DNA of 64,000 nt from contig CM029131.1 in assembly GCA_016859345.1 (NCBI GenBank), forward strand, positions 4,832,820 to 4,896,819, written 5' to 3'. Source of the stretch: Istiophorus platypterus (Eukaryota > Chordata > Actinopteri > Istiophoriformes > Istiophoridae). The notes under the pieces are model-generated. The model was not told the origin of the DNA, did no database searches, and was given only the letters and a program-made list of their open reading frames with translations. The position numbers were made by a program, and so were the translations under genes. Positions 13,321-22,531 of this stretch are shown here, in pieces (position 1 is the first letter of the stretch; every line of letters begins with the position of its first letter).

Positions 13321-15505
13321 GCTTCCAACTAACACAAGAAAGGTCTGACTGATACATTGTTAAGACCTATACTTTCCAAATCTGCAGGAGAGAACCATCG
13401 ATTTTAACCCTTTTCCTCTTTTTCTTTGTATTGTTTTTTGAAGCACTTTACACAGCAGTAATGCAGACTGTAATGTCAGGAGGCATCAGTTTAGTGTTTC
13501 AAAGCTATAATTACATTTTTCTCCTTTGAGGCAAGTGACTAACACTAGTGTCAGATTTTTTTTTTTTATGTCGTGAGAACTGGATGTTCACATGAATCTT
13601 AAGAAGAAAACTTTTAGTGCAGCACGCGACGGTGAAAAAAACAGAAGTCGTGTGCTGGTCCAGATCACAAACATATATGTTCTCCTGTCAGACTTGCTTC
13701 GCTGGATCCTGGCTCTCAGCGGGTCAAGCTGCGAGTTGTGTTGATGGTAAAGATAGGAGAAGGGGGGAGGGGGCCGAACGGAGTTTGTGGATATATGTGT
13801 ATAGATTTACAGTCCAACATTCTGCTGATTCCCCGTGCAGCATCGCCGGTCGATACATCGGGAGTGGTGTTGCTGCCTCTGCCAATGGCTGTATTGACTT
13901 CCAGTCTGCACTTGACCTATCTTTTTCTATACATGACACATCTGCAAGACCTTCGCTGCATAATTTAAAAAGGTGTTATATAGGGATTCAAAAGAGGAGA
14001 CTTTTTGATTCTGTTTCTGAGATATGAAAGGCTCCATTTTTCTTCTGTTTTTAGCCCACACATAATATCCCTTTACTCAGTGTTGTAAAATCTTCTTTGT
14101 ACAGTAGAACTATTTCAAACATGATTACAGTCACTGATATCCAACCTTATCATATGCTCATTAACCTAGATCTCAGTATGCTTAGGTAATGACTAAGCGC
14201 CTTGTAGAAAAACAAATAAAAACAAAACATGTTTGGCAGGCTGTCAGATTACGCTTAAAATTTAGTAATAGCCCTGCCCTCTTCCAGTTCACCTGATCTA
14301 CTCGCTGATCAAACGTTATTTACTCACAATGAATGAATCACTGCAAATGCCAAACAGCCATGCCTGATTTTGAATGCTTCCTGCAAACACTGAGCTGAAC
14401 ATGCTGATGTGAAAACAAGCTTAACATGGCTCCTGACCTTTCTGTAATTACCCGTAGAGTATTTCAGTCTCTCAAAACCTCCCGCCTTTGAAGCCCCGGG
14501 AGAAAGTACTTCTGCCGAAGATGAGCGCGCACATCTGGAGGAAAATCGGAGCAGAGCTGATGTGGCATGTGGTTACTTCCAACCGCCTCCTAAAATAAAT
14601 AAATAAATAAAAAAAATTCAAAATCTCAGCGGGGGATTCGAATGCCGAGGGCAAAAGATTTGCTATTTGCTGTTTGATGAGATGATTTGCTGGAAACTGT
14701 TAAATGGAGAGGTTCAAATTTGGCAGCGAGATTTGTTGTCTCTTTTCTGGTTATACACTCACCAAGAACTATGTTTTAATCATCTGAGAAGGAGGAAAAA
14801 TAAGTCTTCAAATACAAGCCTTAGGGAAGGACAAGTAGATTGTCCAACAAAAAAACAATGTGTCTAAGCTGGATAAAATCCCAGGATTCTTTGAATATGT
14901 CTCTCAGGGAAGGATTAAAAGGGAGACCAAGGGGTCACGATAATACAGGTGGGGAAAGTGTCTTTAAGCACCTCAAATTTAACATTAAGTAACAGCTTTT
15001 TGATAATTACATTTACTCCAGGTGACACAAAATGTTTCAAGTCGTGACGTGCGAGTCGTCCTTTGGCGCCAAATATCGCTGATGAATGCCAATAACGTCT
15101 GCTTGGAAATATCCGCCAGATTTTGAGTGGCAGAATGGGACAAGGGAAATTACAAGCAATCTGGTACCACAACATCGCTACCTGATTGAACGGTATTGAT
15201 TGTCTTTGGTGTTGACTTTTCTCTATGGTCCGTGCAACATGCATACAACCATTACGGCCTTCAAAAAGCAATTGCTATTACAATGCCTGAGTTGTTGGAT
15301 TCCATGAGGCTGTGTAATTATCTCAAAGACGGAGAATAACAGTTGCTCCTGCTCGTCAATAGCAATATCGGAGAAATCTTATGGAGCCAAAAAATGGACA
15401 AAACCATCAGGAAAAAATACTGGGGGAAAGAGAATAATAACATTTAATGTACTGTGTACTATAAATGTGACCCACTGAACTGTTTCCAGGCTAGCAATTA
15501 CTCTC

Positions 15506-15548
<43 letters not shown>

Positions 15549-16109
15549 GCACACAAACATTTTTATTTTCACAAAGTTGCACAGTAAAATGTCACATGTG
15601 ACTGATATAGTATCATATATGACATTTTTTTGATTGTTTATACTGATTGATTAGTGTATAAGTATAATTTCACTGTAGTTTTAACTATACTGTCCAGTAG
15701 TTTGGTGTGCAGGTGCCCAACCTCTGGACCACGCCCTTTTGAAGGGACACATCATAAATCTCACGGGTCATGAAATGATTAATGGGCCAGGAAAGAAGAA
15801 AAAAAGCAAACTTCTGCTATACATATTTATATTCATTTTTGGACCTATCTTTGATTTTGTTGTGAAATATTGGATCATAGCCTCTTCAAACAGCCATTTG
15901 AATTAGACCATGTGAGAATTTGAGAGGGGCATTATTATCTAGTGGAACTACTAACAACTCATAAACATCTACGGCAAGGTGACCTGACCAAACACTGTTG
16001 TTTTTGTAATTTGTCACAATTTTTGAAACCCCTGATTTAATCTTTAACAATGCATTTTATAAACTCATCATTTGTTTTTGTTTTTTTTTTTTCAATTAGA
16101 ATCTCACAA
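13321..16109. other. Non-coding DNA
   Basis: Unique sequence with one (CA)n repeat and an AAAT tract at 14594-14612. I see no gene. Confidence 0.5.
15506..15548. repeat. (CA)n microsatellite
   Basis: About 20 uninterrupted CA units. Confidence 0.95.
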
Positions 16110-16325
16110 ATACTGAATCTCGAAATCTTAACCCGAAACGCAGCAAGTAACTACAACTGTCAGAAAACGTTGTGGAGTAAAAAGTACGATACTTTTCTCC
16201 GAAGGCTAAAGTGGAATTGTAGTGCAAGGTTCCCTAAAACTGTACTTAAATGCAGTACTTAAATGCAGTACTTAAATGCAGTACTCGAGTAAATGTAGCT
16301 GTACTAAATTCCACCACTGGGAACA
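16110..16325 (-). mobile_element. Teleost dispersed repeat of the 'TTCCACCACTG / ACTTGAGTA' type, degraded
   Basis: The sequence runs from GCAAGTAACTACAACTGTCA through GTGGAGTAAAAAGTACGATA and repeated GTACTTAAATGCA to ACTCGAGTAAATGTAGCTG and ATTCCACCACTG. I recognise this order from a highly abundant non-autonomous repeat of percomorph genomes. The copy is diverged and has an internal 13-bp expansion. The family name and orientation are uncertain. Confidence 0.6.
16242..16280. repeat. Three exact 13-bp tandem units (GTACTTAAATGCA)
   Basis: Three identical copies in a row plus a partial fourth. This is a local expansion inside the teleost dispersed repeat. Confidence 0.9.
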
Positions 16326-17722
16326 GTCATGTAGTCAGGAATGATCTGGTGACTGTCACTGAGTTGTACGGTGATATTTTTGTATCCTCGATTGTGTTTT
16401 GTGCCGATTATTCTCCTGTTGTGTTTTGCGTAGTGGCCCATCTATTAACGGGCATTGCAAACAGGCTTATGAGAAAAAACGCTATAGGGAATATGACATT
16501 ACATGCTATACACTCGTCTATTTAACATTAAACCCTGACTAAATAATTAAATACATACATGCCTTTACCTTGTCTTCATGTACGACTCAAACTGGCCTGA
16601 GCCCGAGTTGCATTGTGCGCCCCAGCGACTATGTATGTAAGTGACATATGAGCTCCTCTGGTCTTGTGTCACACTAATTCAACTCGACAGTATCTGCATC
16701 ACATCGTGATGCTGAGCCCCATGCAATTATTCCTTGGGATACATTCATATTCATAATCCAATTAGTTTTGACTGCAAGATAAGGGCTTTTTTTTCCTGAT
16801 ACAAATATGATTTATCCTGTTTGGAGGATTATATCAGGGTCTAAATGTTTGGCCTATGAAGACGGGGCTGAGTTAAAGGGAGTCAGAACTGTTTATCGTT
16901 TCATTTTATTTTAGTGGAAACAAGATGCTCAGGCGTGACTAAGCTGTGTTTGTAATACTACCCCCCCCCCAAACTTATACACACACACACCTGCTATAGA
17001 TAAGAACACGCATGCTGTCCATAGTACATCCAATCTAGGATCCATCCATGTAGGAGATGCTCATCATACACATTCAGGATGCATGCCCACCAAAACCGAA
17101 TCAGCAGGAAATCTATTCCAACACCCTCGTTTACATTACCGCCACCCACATGCACCCACACACATACCCAGCATTCAATTAATTAGTGTGAATGAGTGAT
17201 GTGCCCTTGGCTCAGCTGCATGACTGTCCACCAACCCCCCCCCCCAGCTTCTGTTTGCCTTTTGCACACCAGGGACCTGCATTGACTATCGGTTACTTAG
17301 TTTAGCTCGAACACATTACCACACGCTTTGATCTGCCCCGCAGCATGATGCAGAACCATTACACTCTTTATAGACAGGAAAAAAAAAATTATGTCCTGAC
17401 AAAAAAGAGACGGATGCAGATTAAAAAAAAAAAACAAAAAAAAAACAAGGTTATACGAAAACAAAATGAGAAAAAGCAAAATAAAACAGACAGAGGAGGA
17501 AGATAAACCAACAGGTAGGCAGAGTCGATGACAAGCAACAGTGTAAAAGGCAGACAGGCAAGCAGGTGGGTAGGGAAAAATCATAACCAGTCAATGGACC
17601 ATAATGGGAACGCTTTACAGCCATATGTAGGTGGTCCTAATGATGTTTTGCTTATTGCAAGCAATACTGATGCTTTGCTGGAATCTCCTGACTCTTAAAG
17701 TGATCCCTTATTGCACTTGTGC

Positions 17723-17724
<2 letters not shown>

Positions 17725-17782
<58 letters not shown>
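17725..17782. repeat. (GT)n microsatellite, about 28 units, 1.8 kb before slitrk1
   Basis: Uninterrupted GT run. A (GA)n tract follows at 17814-17834 and further GT-rich DNA at 17911-17968. It lies just upstream of the presumed promoter. Confidence 0.95.
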
Positions 17783-17785
<3 letters not shown>

Positions 17786-17813
17786 GGTCGTTTCCTCTCT
17801 GCAAAAATGATGT

Positions 17814-17834
17814 CAGAGAGAGAGAGAGAGAGAG
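17814..17834. repeat. (GA)n tract
   Basis: About ten GA units between two GT-rich stretches. Confidence 0.9.
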
Positions 17835-18150
17835 GATATTTAACTTAGCATCCCATTTTTGCTGTCCTGCTCTTAATTCCAACCAAGCACTGCAGATGGA
17901 GGTAGAGGAGTGTGTGTGCGTATGTGTGTGCGTGAGAGTGTGTGTGTGAGTGTGTGTGCGTGTGTGTTCGCCCCCCCCCCCACACCCTCAACTCTCCTGT
18001 GCAACCCCCCCCCCACCTCCCTCCTTTCTCCTTCAGCCGATGTAATACTCTCCCAAACAATGGAGTAAAATAAAAAGAGAGGTAGGAGATGAGAATTTGT
18101 TCAAACCGCTTCTTCCCTCTTACTTTTTTTTTTCTTCTTTCAGTTGTGGA

Positions 18151-18195
18151 TTTTCTTTCTTTCTTTCTTTCTTTTTTTTTTTTTTTTTTTTTTAG
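18151..18195. repeat. (CTTT)n followed by poly-T
   Basis: Five CTTT units running into a T tract of over 20 bases, shortly before the GC-rich promoter region. Confidence 0.9.
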
Positions 18196-18887
18196 AAAAG
18201 GATTTCTACCCTGAAAAAAAAAAACAAAAACCAAAAACGTCACGCACACATGCGCATATAGGGTGCCACACTGACGCATTTGTTGTATAGTCAACTGTTA
18301 TTCTTCTATTGCAGGACCGAGGCACGGCTGTGGCGGATAATTGTTTTTAACCGCGTTCAACAGTGTTTTTTCGGATCAGGGGGGCGAAAGTCGAGGCTGC
18401 GACCGAGGAGAGCAACGGGGACGGATCCGGCGAAGTGATGCCGTCCATCCCTTTAGAGCAGGGGAAGGGGGGGGGAGCGATTCAAGGCACTGAACTGACT
18501 CTAATGTGAAGTCTCAACAGTGTTTCCGACGATGCCGACTTGGACACTTTCACCATGGAGCTGCGAGCTTAGAGAGTGAAAACAAGAATTTGCGATAGGA
18601 GCTCGACTCGGTGGCCGAAACCTGGTTTTACGCATCTGGAGGGAAATATCTACACGTCCAAAGCTGCAAAGTGCGGGTTTTGAAGAACAGATCTCGCCTG
18701 TATATGTGGATTGATTTTTTCTTTTCTGCTCTCTCATCTCAGCATTCCCTCAGTCAGTCGACGGATTTTTTGCCATCACAGCTCAGCAGAGGGTGTCAGA
18801 TCTTTCTTAGAGCACCGCGCTGGGATGAACACGGTCCCCGCGTTCCTCTTTTTGTGATTCCCGAATCGCCACAGAAAAAGAGAAAGA

Positions 18888-18920
18888 GAGGAGGAGGAGG
18901 AGGAGGAGGAGGAGGGGGGG
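18888..18920. repeat. GGA trinucleotide repeat grading into poly-G, slitrk1 leader
   Basis: A run of about nine GGA/GAG units followed by a G run, inside the GC-rich presumed leader. Purine-only sequence of this kind can form triplex or G-quadruplex structures. Confidence 0.85.
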
Positions 18921-19133
18921 TCGGAGGAGCGCAAGTTGGGGGGTGTGTGTGGGGGGGGGGGTCGAGTGAAACGGCGCCAACGAGCGAGGGGCAATAACGC
19001 CGAAGGATGTGTAGGGGGGATGCGGGTGTTTTGCAGCGGTGGGGTCGCCTCTAAAGCTCCGAGCGCAGGGTGTGAATCCAGCACCAGGGGAGAGGGGACA
19101 GCTCCCGACGCCGCAACACGCAGCGCGACTAGA

Positions 19134-19166
<33 letters not shown>
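19134..19166 (+). repeat. GGC (CGG) trinucleotide repeat, 11 units, presumed slitrk1 5' UTR
   Basis: Eleven uninterrupted GGC units (33 bp) about 0.4 kb before the start codon, followed by a G run and a (GA)n tract to 19190. CGG repeats in 5' UTRs are prone to length change and can form G-rich structures. Confidence 0.9.
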
Positions 19167-19168
<2 letters not shown>

Positions 19169-19172
19169 GGGT

Positions 19173-19190
19173 GAGAGAGAGAGAGAGAGA
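19173..19190. repeat. Short (GA)n tract in slitrk1 leader
   Basis: A tract of about nine alternating GA units directly follows the GGC repeat. Confidence 0.8.
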
Positions 19191-19350
19191 AAAAGGCACG
19201 GATTTGTTCGTTTTTTCCCTGCCAAGGTCAGTCTTAAACGAACTGGAAAAGCCGAAAGATGCGCCGGGCTCCGCTGCCGCTCGCCGTTTTTGATTTTTAT
19301 CGCAAACGCGCGGAGGCTGTGAGGATTCGGTCGACGTGAAAGAGACGTTT

Positions 19351-19398
19351 ATGTGGTCGCTTTCTCCAACTGGAAGTCCGGACGCAAGAGCAGGTTAG
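19351..19398 (+). other. Upstream ORF 1 in slitrk1 leader (15 codons)
   Basis: ATG at 19351 opens a 15-codon reading frame (MWSLSPTGSPDARAG) that stops at a TAG at 19396, about 160 nt before the slitrk1 ATG and out of frame with it. It is the longest of four consecutive short upstream ORFs. Whether it is translated depends on the transcription start and on start-site context, which cannot be judged from sequence alone. Confidence 0.4.
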
Positions 19399-19405
19399 AC
19401 GCAGC

Positions 19406-19420
19406 ATGGATGTGTTATAA
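19406..19420 (+). other. Upstream ORF 2 in slitrk1 leader (MDVL)
   Basis: A four-codon upstream ORF with G at +4 after its ATG, ending in TAA. It lies 139 nt before the main start. Confidence 0.4.
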
Positions 19421-19493
19421 AAGACCGCCTTATCCTCTCCCTCGGTGTCTCCATCTCCTTCTTTTTTTTTTTTTTTTGCTCCTTCTCCTCGCT

Positions 19494-19499
19494 GATGTA
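19494..19499 (+). other. Start-stop element (ATG-TAG) in slitrk1 leader
   Basis: ATG is followed directly by TAG, a minimal start-stop element. In other mRNAs such elements are known to hold initiating ribosomes and reduce downstream initiation. It could also be a chance occurrence. Confidence 0.35.
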
Positions 19500-19537
19500 G
19501 ACTGAAATCCGCAGCTCGCGTGTCTTGAAACCCGGGA

Positions 19538-19555
19538 ATGAATCGCCCACGTTAA
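19538..19555 (+). other. Upstream ORF 4 in slitrk1 leader (MNRPR), ends 4 nt before the main ATG
   Basis: A five-codon upstream ORF whose TAA ends only four bases before the slitrk1 ATG. Such close spacing makes efficient reinitiation at the main start unlikely. Leaky scanning past this ATG would therefore be needed for Slitrk1 synthesis if it is in the mature leader. Confidence 0.4.
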
Positions 19556-19559
19556 AAAA

Positions 19560-21701
19560 ATGCTGCTTTGGATTGTTCTGCTGAATGCGGCTCTTTGTGT
19601 TGCCAGTGGAAATGTTACAAGGGACGTTTGTAAGGAGCAGATATGCTCTTGCAACGAGATCGAGGGGGATCTGCACATAGACTGCGAAAAAAGGAGCTTC
19701 ACCACTCTGCAGCATTTGACTGGCCCGAGCTCGCAGTTTTACCACTTGCTGTTGCACGGGAATTCTCTATCCCGGCTATTTCCCAACGAGTTTGCCAACT
19801 TTTACAACGCCGTGAGCCTGCATTTGGAAAACAACGGGCTGCACGACATCGTCCCCGGCGCCTTTCTGGGGCTGCAGCTGGTGAAAAGGCTGCACATCAA
19901 TAACAATAAGATAAGATCATTCAGGAAGAGTACGTTTCTGGGGTTAGACGACTTGGAATATCTCCAAGCTGATTTCAATCTACTGAGGGATATTGACCCC
20001 GCCGTTTTCAGGGACCTAAATAAACTTGAAGTGTTAATACTTAACGACAACCTCATCAGTGCGCTACCTATAAACGTGTTTCAACATGTGCCCATTACGC
20101 ACCTCGACCTGCGGGGGAACCGAATCAAAACGTTGCCTTACGAGGGGATCCTCGAACAGATACCGGGCATTGCGGAGGTTTTGTTGGAGGACAACCCGTG
20201 GGACTGTAACTGCGACCTGGTTTCCCTCAAGGAATGGCTGGAGAACATACCGCATAACGCGCTCATCGGGAGGGTGATATGCGAGGCTCCCACCAGGCTG
20301 CAGGGGAGCGACCTGAACGAGACGTCGGAGGAGGATCTGTGCCCTTCACAGAGCGGCGGCGTGGACGCCAGCCTGGTCGCCCCTCCCACCCAGGAGGAGA
20401 CCTCGGAGCCCGCGGCCCGCGGCCCGCGTCCCACGCCTTACAAGCCCGGCGGAGACGCCGGCGCCGCCCCCGCGTCCGCCGCCGGCGGCGGGGCCCCGAC
20501 GCCTGGCGGCCACGGGCCCAGGAGCCGCTCCAAATCTCGTGAGAACTGGCAGCTGAAAACCAAGCCCACTCCAGTGGCGATAGGTGCGAGCGGGGAGAGG
20601 GAGCAGCTGCACAACATGACGTGCCCCCAGCCGTGCAACTGTAAGCTGATCGGCTCCAGACAAGGGCTGGGGGTCAACTGCGAGGGGAAAAAGATCGAGA
20701 GCTTATCCAACCTCAAGCCTAAGCCCCTGGTCGCGCACGAACTGAACATGAGAGATAACAACATACACGCGGTGAAGAAGAACCAGCTGCTGGGCTACTC
20801 CAGCCTCAACCTGCTCGACCTGGGCGGAAACAACATCAAGGTGATCGACAACAGCACTTTCCAAAACCAGAGCGAGCTCAGGTGGCTGTACATGGATAAG
20901 AACTACCTGGATACGCTGGTCGCAGAGATGTTCCTGGGCCTCGTGAACCTGGAATATCTCAGTTTGGAATACAACGACATCCAGCTGATAGTGGCGGGTG
21001 CGTTCAGCCCCATGCCAAACCTGAGGGTCCTGTTCCTCAACAACAACTTGCTGAAATCTTTACCCGTGGATGCTTTCCTTGGGATTTCTTTATCCAAAAT
21101 TAGCCTGCATAACAATTATTTCCCCTATCTCCCCGTGGCTGGCGTCTTGGACCAGCTCAACTCAATCATACAGATCGATTTGCACGGGAACCCGTGGGAT
21201 TGCTCGTGCAACATCGTGCCCTTCAAGCAGTGGACGGAGAAGCTCGGGGCCGACGTGATAGTGAGCGACCTCAAGTGCGAGTCCCCCGAAGAGTTTTGGA
21301 AACGAGACTTCCGCTACGTGCGGAACGACCTCATGTGCCCCAAGCTCTACGACAGAGTCTCCCCCACCTCCCTGTCCAAAAACAGCACTTTCACCCTGGA
21401 CTCGGGGACGCGCTCGAACTCCTATTTGGAGCCGAACAGGGTCTCCATCTCGGTGCTCGTCCCCGGGCTGCTGCTGGTGTTCGTCACGTCCGCCTTCACC
21501 GTCGTGGGGATGCTCGTCTTTATCTTGCGGAACCGCAAGAGGTCGAAGCGGAGGGACGGGAACTCGTCGGCCTCGGAGATCAATTCCCTGCAGACGGTGT
21601 GTGACTCCTCTTATTGGCACAGCGGGCCTTATCACGCGGACGGGGGCGCGCACCGGGGCTTCGACTGCAGCACGCACCTCTCCACGACAAACGATGCGTA
21701 A
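19560..21701 (+). CDS. slitrk1: SLIT and NTRK-like protein 1 (Slitrk1), single-exon CDS
   Basis: Type I membrane synaptic adhesion protein of neurons. In mammals the family controls neurite outgrowth and organises synapses by binding presynaptic LAR-type receptor phosphatases. Seen here: a signal peptide (about residues 1-17); a first LRR block with N-terminal cysteines C24/C29/C31/C42 and a C-terminal cap at 211-261 (NPWDCNC, C216-C261); a Pro/Gly/Ala-rich linker (263-350); a second LRR block starting with C355/C359/C361/C374 and capped at 544-593 (NPWDCSC); a TM helix at about 630-656 followed by RNRKRSKRR; and a 57-residue tail ending at a TAA. Sequons are at N18, N253, N352, N431, N436 and N608. 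The short tail and the motif INSLQTVCDSSYW identify Slitrk1, whose human form is about 696 aa; other members have much longer tails. The ATG has A at -3 and is followed at once by the signal peptide. The CDS is intact and intronless, as expected for the family. Confidence 0.97.
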   Translation: MLLWIVLLNAALCVASGNVTRDVCKEQICSCNEIEGDLHIDCEKRSFTTLQHLTGPSSQFYHLLLHGNSLSRLFPNEFANFYNAVSLHLENNGLHDIVPGAFLGLQLVKRLHINNNKIRSFRKSTFLGLDDLEYLQADFNLLRDIDPAVFRDLNKLEVLILNDNLISALPINVFQHVPITHLDLRGNRIKTLPYEGILEQIPGIAEVLLEDNPWDCNCDLVSLKEWLENIPHNALIGRVICEAPTRLQGSDLNETSEEDLCPSQSGGVDASLVAPPTQEETSEPAARGPRPTPYKPGGDAGAAPASAAGGGAPTPGGHGPRSRSKSRENWQLKTKPTPVAIGASGEREQLHNMTCPQPCNCKLIGSRQGLGVNCEGKKIESLSNLKPKPLVAHELNMRDNNIHAVKKNQLLGYSSLNLLDLGGNNIKVIDNSTFQNQSELRWLYMDKNYLDTLVAEMFLGLVNLEYLSLEYNDIQLIVAGAFSPMPNLRVLFLNNNLLKSLPVDAFLGISLSKISLHNNYFPYLPVAGVLDQLNSIIQIDLHGNPWDCSCNIVPFKQWTEKLGADVIVSDLKCESPEEFWKRDFRYVRNDLMCPKLYDRVSPTSLSKNSTFTLDSGTRSNSYLEPNRVSISVLVPGLLLVFVTSAFTVVGMLVFILRNRKRSKRRDGNSSASEINSLQTVCDSSYWHSGPYHADGGAHRGFDCSTHLSTTNDA

Positions 21702-22186
21702 AAGGGGGGGGGGAACTGTGGCACGACGGGCCCCGCACCTGACTGGATTACAAACAGTCGACACACAGACTGACTGACAAATGACTGAAACACCGACGAT
21801 CACCCGCTTTTTGCGCGTCACGGGGGGAAACACAGACTTGTTTATGTCTTGTTTTCTCCGGTTGAGACCAAGTAAGTCAGTCTGCCGCTGCACAGCCCCC
21901 CCCACTCTGTAATATATGTATATGCCAAGCCCCCCTGGCTAAAAAACCCCTCCCTCCCTCCCTCCCTCCTCCCAGTTCTGCTATTTGCCGCAATCGGACT
22001 ACGGATCGGTGCGAGACGGAGGGAAAAAAAAAAAAAAGAAGAAGGGAGAGAGAGAGAGGAAATAAAGAAAATAATAAATAAATGAGTGGACCGAAGGAGC
22101 GAGGGGAGAGGAGGGCGTGTGTGCGTGAGCGAGAGCGAGGGGCCCGAGGACCCCGGGGGAATGGTGCACGAGCGCATGAATGTAAA

Positions 22187-22194
22187 TGTAAATA
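22187..22194 (+). promoter_or_regulatory. Pumilio-type motif TGTAAATA in slitrk1 3' UTR
   Basis: The octamer matches the Pumilio recognition element UGUAAAUA and lies about 0.5 kb after the stop codon, next to a second partial copy (TGTAAATG). Pumilio proteins repress neuronal mRNAs. A single octamer can easily occur by chance in a UTR of this length. Confidence 0.3.
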
Positions 22195-22242
22195 CTCGGA
22201 CCGATGTATCATAATCTGCATGATGATATTTCGCATGGTTTC

Positions 22243-22302
<60 letters not shown>
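22243..22302. repeat. (CA)n microsatellite in slitrk1 3' UTR
   Basis: About 29 CA units, followed by CA-rich imperfect repeats to about 22340. It lies some 0.54 kb after the stop codon. Confidence 0.95.
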
Positions 22303-22307
<5 letters not shown>

Positions 22308-22531
22308 ACACTCACACGCTGATACACGCACACACGCACAGACATGTACAAGCGACGGCGAGGAACCATAACCACCATAACCAACAAAGAAGCAAACTCG
22401 ACCCTTTCATGTTATATCAATATGACGACTATATATAGATATTAAGAATTATGTATGACTATTACAAAGTGCCATTTCTCTATTTTTTGTGAACCTGCAG
22501 TTAGGATTTGTATTTGTTGTTTTAAAACTTG

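Larger units (their letters stand above)
16326..18299. other. Non-coding DNA leading to the slitrk1 promoter
   Basis: Moderately AT-rich unique sequence, then a dense run of simple repeats (C runs near 16970 and 17235, GT, GA, poly-T). AACAATGG at 18056-18063 fits a SOX site but is short enough to be chance. Confidence 0.5.
18300..19559 (+). promoter_or_regulatory. CpG-rich promoter / 5' leader region of slitrk1 (approximate)
   Basis: The base composition changes sharply from AT-rich to GC- and CpG-rich at about 18.3 kb and stays so through the coding sequence, as in a CpG-island promoter plus 5' UTR. The strand is strongly purine-rich from 18.87 to 19.2 kb and carries GGA and GGC repeats. 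A pyrimidine tract followed by TTGCAG at about 18310-18315 could be a splice acceptor, so an upstream non-coding exon is possible. I see no convincing TATA box, and the transcription start cannot be fixed from sequence alone. Boundaries are inferred. Confidence 0.5.

Noticed and set aside
14590..14625. Similarity between AAAT tracts at 14.6 and 53.55 kb suggesting a shared element
   Set aside because: The resemblance is confined to the low-complexity tract; the flanks do not align convincingly.
19643..20764. Several 60-110 codon frames on both strands within slitrk1
   Set aside because: They are out-of-frame shadows of the LRR coding sequence and have no independent support.
21162..21905. 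247-codon frame on the minus strand over the slitrk1 3' end
   Set aside because: It lies antisense to the well-supported coding sequence. Its Arg/Val/Pro-rich composition is what GC-rich coding DNA gives in the opposite frame.
22060..22081. AATAAA motifs as the slitrk1 poly(A) signal
   Set aside because: They lie in an A-rich simple stretch without a GT-rich downstream element. The signal at 26253 is better formed, though alternative use cannot be excluded.
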